From assembly GCF_000499385.1 (NCBI RefSeq), contig NW_013651835.1, positions 1-13,048 of the forward strand: 13,048 bases of DNA, in the 5' to 3' direction. The position numbers and the translations under genes are program-made. Below the pieces are notes generated by a model. It did no database searches and had not been told where the DNA came from. It worked only from the letters and a program-made list of their open reading frames with translations. Positions 9,146 through 13,048 of the stretch are shown here, one piece after another. The stretch is from Eimeria necatrix (Eukaryota > Apicomplexa > Conoidasida > Eucoccidiorida > Eimeriidae). Within the stretch, counting starts at the first letter, position 1; each line of letters starts with the position of its first letter.

Positions 9146-9771
9146 GAAGCCTGCCGCGCACTTATTGCCGGACCACCTAAACGATGTACCCCTTTAGCAG
9201 GAAAAGAAAAACGTAGCAAGCAAACTGCAATCAGTGTAACGCATATTTGATTTTCCAGGCAAGCTTTCCAGCCGAGAGTCATGGCCATAGTGTTAGCCCT
9301 TTCCGTCTCCGGAGCACGCTTAGCAAATTACAGGTAGCAACTCCACCCCGCGGCCTTGAATGAAGATGATCTGGTCCTTATGCTCATAAGTGAACTTCTT
9401 TCATGACACTGTTAGTCATCATTGTAGCAAGCAAATACCAAAATGCAGAGTATGGCAACAATGGCTGCAGAAGGAGCACTCTTGTGCAGGAAAGGCGTGC
9501 GTAAACAGCGCCCTTCCTTTAATGTGGAACCTTTCATCGGCAAAGTCCCCAGCAGCCTTTGGACAATATCTGAATTACTGCGGCGGGGCTGGAGCCAGCA
9601 GTTCTGTAACGCTGTTCAAGTGTACAACGCGCGCCAAAAAGGCTGCGAAGAAGAAGTGGACCACTAGCTTAGGAACCTACGGCATTTCGCAGTATGAGAC
9701 GCTTTAGAAAGCCGAAAATGTGCTAACTATAGTAAATCTCAATTGGGACTTCAGCAAGTGACCAAGGTTGT
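9146..9771. other. Unassigned sequence after the truncated retroelement
   Basis: No RNase H, integrase or LTR sequence is recognisable. Two overlapping plus-strand frames (9390-9707 and 9443-9667) encode 105 and 74 residues without a known motif; both are within chance length. Confidence 0.45.
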
Positions 9772-9826
9772 CTTCACAAAGGGGGAGCTGAGAATGCGAC
9801 GCATTCTCAGCTGCCACTTTGTGAAG
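9772..9826. repeat. Near-perfect 55-bp inverted repeat (foldback)
   Basis: The left arm 9772-9798 and right arm 9800-9826 are 27 bases each and pair at 25 of 27 positions around one central base (A9799). The outer nine pairs (CTTCACAAA with TTTGTGAAG) and inner thirteen pairs (AGCTGAGAATGCG with its complement) are perfect; the two mismatches are in the G-run between them. Pairing stops at once outside the arms. It could be the core of a small foldback element or encode a hairpin RNA. No protein frame uses it. Confidence 0.9.
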
Positions 9827-11267
9827 AGTGTCCCAGCTCTCTGTCCCTCAAATCTACACTACTTAACAGTGTCATCACCTACAGATATACACAACTCTGC
9901 CTAGGATAGCTCTCTATCCATAACTCCGGCCGGCAAATTTGTTGCTTTTCTCTCTCTCCAGAAAGTGCCCACTTACAAGAGAGCGTGAGTTTACTGAGCA
10001 GAGAACATGAGCCCTGAAGTTCTCCGTCGCTGTCTACCTCGCCATTATAGTAAAGTGTACAAGTAGTTTTGGAAGGTGGGAAACATCCAGATGCGCCCAA
10101 GTCTTGAGTTTATTCACTCAAAGAGGCGGAGCTCCGAAGGTGCCCTGACTCTCTATTTTCTCTCCACTTCTCAGTTTTATGGCTAGTCGCGACCCTGTAG
10201 CATGCGGGAGGTTTCACTAGTCAAATTGTCATTTACTGTAGACGAAATTTACCTATTTAATGCGCGTACGAGAGCCTCCACTTTTCCATAGTTTAGCGCT
10301 TTGCGCTAGTCTGAGTGATCACTAAAACGCCAACATGAAAGCAATTTCCCTCAGTTACGTGCTTTGTTTTAAACTCTGTGTCAAGAAAAACGACACCTTG
10401 CAGTGCTTGATTCCTCCCCTTTTTCCTGACGGCGGGTGGCCTTGTCCCAGCAACTTAAATCATGTTCGACTTGGCGACACTTAGTCAGCTGCAGCACAAA
10501 GCACCGAGCAAACCTTTTCTCACGGCAGACACTTCTGTTTATGGGAAGCGTGACCGAACGGCTAATTGATGCTGGCTAAAAGTGTAGCAATCATGCTCAC
10601 GCCTAAGAAGAGCGATATTTCCTTCAGAGAGACCTGCGCTAGGCTCTCGAAGAACGAAGTTCTTTGCTCCCCAATGTATATTTCGGTGCCCCTCGCGAAT
10701 AAAGCCATGTAATGACCGATTTGGCTAGTGAGGGAATTTGCGGAGGCGCCAAGCTGGACATTTTACGAGGATAGAAAGAGGCAATGCTAAATGAGGTAAA
10801 GCAACAAAGAGTTCCGAGGACTTGGAGGTGTTACTGAGCGTGAACTACTTCGAAATACCCAATAAATTGCGTCAAAGATACTTTTCTGCGACGTCTCAAA
10901 CACCCCTTTTGTCCAGATTGACATGGAAGAGTAAAGAATGCTATCAGGACCCTCGCTCAAGGGCGAAGGCTCTAAGCTCCCCTCATCAGCTGCACACTTT
11001 CCTGCACGAAGCAAGGCTACAAAAGTTCCTTTCTCACGAAGATTGCTTGTCCATTACCAAACTGCAAAGCCTAACCATTTTGCGTCCCTCCACTGTCCCT
11101 TTCGTGACTCCATTGTTGGTTTACCTTGTACATATCTTTCTACAGGTTGAACGGAAGCAACAAAGGTCGCATATGTCCTTCACCTTGATGCCAATTTGAG
11201 GCTTCTCCAGTAGCTACAGCAGGCTGGAGAGCGTTCTGCACTTGCTTCTGTGTTTAAATCAAGTGCT
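9827..11267. other. Gene-poor region, no supported feature
   Basis: The longest frame is 125 codons (10822-11199 +), with no motif, signal sequence or membrane pattern; it is within chance length. No long repeats were seen by eye. Confidence 0.45.
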
Positions 11268-11319
11268 AAACCTCCATCTCAATCGCAAATGCAAAACCTC
11301 AATCTCAATCACCAAATGC
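11268..11319. repeat. Two-copy short tandem repeat, unit about 26 bp
   Basis: The unit AAACCTCCATCTCAATCGC plus AAATGC at 11268-11292 is followed by AAACCTCAATCTCAATCACC plus AAATGC at 11294-11319. The copies differ by a substitution and a one-base length change. Confidence 0.8.
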
Positions 11320-11527
11320 CCGCGAAGCCTCTCGCCGCTCTGGCCAGCAACTCTACAAGGTCTCAGCCTGGCAGCCAGAGCTGCTGCGTGTAGACTACAC
11401 AGCGCAGCCCAAGCGGCTCGACTTTGCGCAAGAGGCCTTTACTGAGTTTTGACTGAGAGCTCAGCTGCCTAAACTGCACTGAGTCACACTAAGCTGCAAA
11501 CAACTTGTGTATGAAGGAGTTTCTGAA

Positions 11528-11537
11528 GCCGCCATGG
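11528..11537 (+). promoter_or_regulatory. Perfect consensus start context GCCGCCATGG
   Basis: The ten bases match the full Kozak consensus, with ATG at 11534. The frame gives only 14 codons (MATPPLLVCLSEPK) before TGA. Either it is a chance match, a short upstream frame, or the start of a first coding exon whose donor I cannot identify. Confidence 0.3.
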
Positions 11538-11615
11538 CCACCCCACCCCTTCTAGTGTGTCTCAGTGAGCCAAAGTGATATCTGGTCTTCACCAGAAATG
11601 CTATTGTTGCGAAGT

Positions 11616-11663
11616 GCAGCTGCTGCTGCGGCAGCCGTTATTGCTGCTGCTGCTGTTTCTGCG
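11616..11663. repeat. CTG/CAG-type trinucleotide tract 1
   Basis: Interrupted GCTGCTGCTG runs. They lie in a plus-strand frame from ATG 11598 to stop 11873 that would encode seven consecutive alanines, then an A-V-I-A4 stretch. This is the first such tract reading from the left end of the window. Confidence 0.8.
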
Positions 11664-11734
11664 TTCTTTACATTTCGCAGCTGTTTGCTTTCCAAATCAG
11701 TTTGTTGCTTCGCAACTCTAAGGACATTGCTGTG

Positions 11735-11795
11735 GCAGCTGCTGCTGAAGCAGCTGCTGCTGCAGCCGCAGCAGCAGCAGCAGCAGCAGCAGCAC
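11735..11795. repeat. CTG then CAG trinucleotide tract 2
   Basis: The tract changes direction in its middle: GCTGCTGCTG units pass into GCAGCAGCAG units near 11763, so the two halves can pair as a hairpin. On the plus strand one frame reads it as polyalanine followed by a mixed hydrophilic tail ending at 11896 (stop TAG), and another reads it as polyleucine then polyglutamine ending at 11873. I cannot decide which, if either, is translated. Confidence 0.85.
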
Positions 11796-12012
11796 TACTC
11801 TGCACTCCCAAGGCCCCGCAGCGCCCTACTGACACTGCCTACAGGGACTTTAGCCCTTCAGAAAGAAATTTAAAGGGTCAAGAAATTGCCCGTTAGCCGC
11901 CCTGGGCACTGAGGCCAGCAAAGGGGGGTTGCTGTGGCTCTTTGTGAGGCCTCGGGGCTGCCATGAGTGCTTCTGCAGCGCCTCTGCTGCTGCTAGGCAG
12001 TCCTAGACGACT

Positions 12013-12090
12013 GTGCTGCACTGCAGCAGCAGCAGTAACTGCAGCAGCAGCAGCAGCAGCAGCGGCAGCAGCAGCAGCAGCAGCAGCTGC
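12013..12090. repeat. CAG trinucleotide tract 3
   Basis: The block of CAG repeats is interrupted by TAACTG (12036-12041) and one CGG. It is read as leucine in a minus-strand frame (12212-12003). No convincing gene context is visible. Confidence 0.88.
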
Positions 12091-12344
12091 GTAGGCAGGG
12101 CGGTCTTTTGTGCCCGGGCGTCTGGGAGTGGCTGCTGGGTTGCTTGGCGTGAGTGGAAGGAGCAGCGCGTTGTTTGAAAAGTTTGTTTTGTAATTTTAGT
12201 TATTTTAAGCATAAAAGATTTGGAAAAGTGGCATTTAGGAGGCTGCGTTGGAGGTTGTGGCGGTTGCGTATCCGTGCGCGGCGTCGGGCTGGGGCTCTGG
12301 AGCTCTCAAGCCACGGAGTCGCCTCGTGGCGGCTGTTTGCATGC

Positions 12345-12412
12345 AGAAAGGGGGAAAGAAGGGGAAAAAGGAAGAAGCGGGCTGAAAAGAAGAAAACAAG
12401 GAGAAGAGGGAG
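12345..12412 (+). repeat. Polypurine stretch, 68 bp with four pyrimidines
   Basis: The first 33 bases (12345-12377) are pure A/G; the rest is interrupted only at 12378, 12382, 12383 and 12397. Such tracts can form triplex structures and often lie upstream of genes. It sits about 300 bases before the candidate start at 12714. Confidence 0.75.
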
Positions 12413-12713
12413 CGTTTAGCGGTGTTAAGACTGTTGAGAGTGCGCGAAGTAGTCCAGGAAGCCTGCGTCGGTGATGCGTGACGTAAGCTGCAGCAGGATG
12501 TCTAAGAGCCACCTTGGCAGCATTCCTGCATGTATTTTCGGGCATTTGTTTCTTTTTCGCGGGACGAAGAAGTTGGTTTATTTGGTTGGGACTTGTTAAC
12601 TCCGTGCGCACCAGGGCCGCGAGCTGCACGGTGTCTGTACACCTGCGGGTTGTTGCGTCCGCCGCGGCGTTCCCGGGCTCTTTCCGCCACCACTTTTTAA
12701 GATTTCCGTCGCA

Positions 12714-12944
12714 ATGCAACAGTTGCACACTTCCGCGGCGACAGTAACTCCATCGCGCGGCGTCTCGGCAGCAGCAGCAGCAGCAGCAGCAGCAGCGCGT
12801 CCCGTTCCCGCGGCAGCTTCCGCAGCAGCCACAGCAACAGCAGCAACAGCAGCAGCAGCTTGTTACTCGGCCTACGCCTCCATTGGCTCGGTCTCCTGCC
12901 TCCCATGTGAGGCTTCCGGGGTTTATTCTTCTTCCTCTTCCTCT

Positions 12945-12983
<39 letters not shown>

Positions 12984-13048
12984 TCTTCCTTGCCTGCTCC
13001 CCCGGGGGGCCCCCCCCCGGGGCCCCCCCTCCCCGCTCCCAACCCTCC
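12714..13048 (+). CDS. 5' end of a hypothetical protein with alanine and serine runs, cut by the window edge
   Basis: From ATG 12714 the frame stays open to the last base (111 complete codons and two bases), so the gene would continue outside the window. An in-frame TAA at 12597 with no ATG between makes this the first possible start; the -3 base is G, a favourable context. The product opens with MQQLHTSAATVTPSRGVS. It then has a run of ten alanines (19-28), a second Ala/Thr-rich segment (33-49), a more varied stretch with cysteines (C50, C65, C68), eight serines (72-79), eleven alanines (80-90) and a Pro/Gly-rich stretch (94-109). Homopolymer runs encoded by GCA/GCT repeats are typical of Eimeria proteins. 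I cannot name a family. Competing minus-strand frames (12832-12596 and 12906-12697) read the same tracts as Ala or Leu, so strand is not certain. Confidence 0.5.
12767..12860 (+). repeat. CAG trinucleotide tract 4 (GCA phase)
   Basis: Nine GCA units (12768-12794), then, after about 20 bases, an interrupted GCA/ACA series to 12860. In the frame from 12714 it encodes the two alanine-rich segments. Confidence 0.9.
12927..12983 (+). repeat. TCT/TCC then GCT trinucleotide tract 5
   Basis: Eight serine codons (TCT and TCC, 12927-12950) pass directly into ten GCT codons and one GCC (12951-12983). The direction is CTG, opposite to tract 4, so the two tracts are complementary and could fold on each other. 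Confidence 0.9.
12999..13029. repeat. Alternating C-run/G-run block
   Basis: C5-G6-C9-G4-C7 in 31 bases. It is strongly self-complementary and prone to sequencing and assembly error. In the frame from 12714 it gives proline and glycine only. A one-base length error would change the frame of everything after it. Confidence 0.9.

Noticed and set aside
9146..9330. A 3' LTR or integrase remnant right after RT
   Set aside because: No match to the 5' LTR ends (TGTAGTGC or GCACTACA) and no integrase motif in any frame.
10822..11199. 125-codon plus-strand frame
   Set aside because: Chance length, no motif, and an alternative overlapping frame is equally open.
12003..12212. Minus-strand polyleucine frame over CAG tract 3
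   Set aside because: Long leucine runs from CTG repeats are most likely an antisense reading; no start context or continuation supports it.
12306..12728. 140-codon minus-strand frame
   Set aside because: No domain. It overlaps the polypurine block and the upstream region of the better supported plus-strand start.
1..13048. CRISPR arrays, bacterial operons, tRNA and rRNA genes
   Set aside because: No regularly spaced identical repeats, no operon-like gene packing, and no tRNA T-arm/CCA or rRNA signature found on either strand.

Overview
This window looks like nuclear DNA of a coccidian apicomplexan, most likely an Eimeria species. Three things point there. The right end carries dense CAG/CTG trinucleotide tracts that read as long alanine and serine runs in an open frame. 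The left and middle parts are gene-poor and free of such tracts. A Ty3/gypsy-type LTR retrotransposon, a class known from Eimeria, lies in the gene-poor part. Nothing bacterial is visible (no operons or Shine-Dalgarno sites), and I found no tRNA or rRNA gene. The species call is inference.

Layout. 1-2444: no supported feature. About 2445-3020: two diverged head-to-tail copies of a roughly 290-bp unit. 3295-4278: weak exon candidates on both strands; the best is a minus-strand first exon (4278-3949) with a signal-peptide-like start, one membrane segment and an ideal splice donor. 4279-5334: nothing found. About 5335-5740: three tandem copies of a roughly 133-bp unit. 5922 to about 9105: a decayed LTR retrotransposon. 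About 9106-11600: no supported gene, but an almost perfect 55-bp foldback at 9772-9826 and a short tandem repeat at 11268-11319. About 11610 to the end: CAG/CTG-rich sequence, with a probable protein-coding 5' exon starting at 12714 and running off the right edge.

The retrotransposon is the clearest content. In order it has a 412-bp 5' LTR with 8-bp inverted ends, a primer-binding site, an intact gag frame with a capsid-like region and two CCHC zinc knuckles, then pol in the -1 frame: a DTGAS aspartic protease and the first part of a reverse transcriptase. pol carries two in-frame stops and a frameshift and ends before the catalytic YxDD region. RNase H, integrase and the 3' LTR are not found. 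The copy cannot move by itself, but its Gag frame is still open.

The most interesting points are the intact Gag beside a ruined pol, the sharp change from tract-free to CAG-dense DNA near 11.6 kb, the two tandem repeat families in otherwise blank DNA, and the 55-bp foldback. I found no sign of a new multi-gene system.
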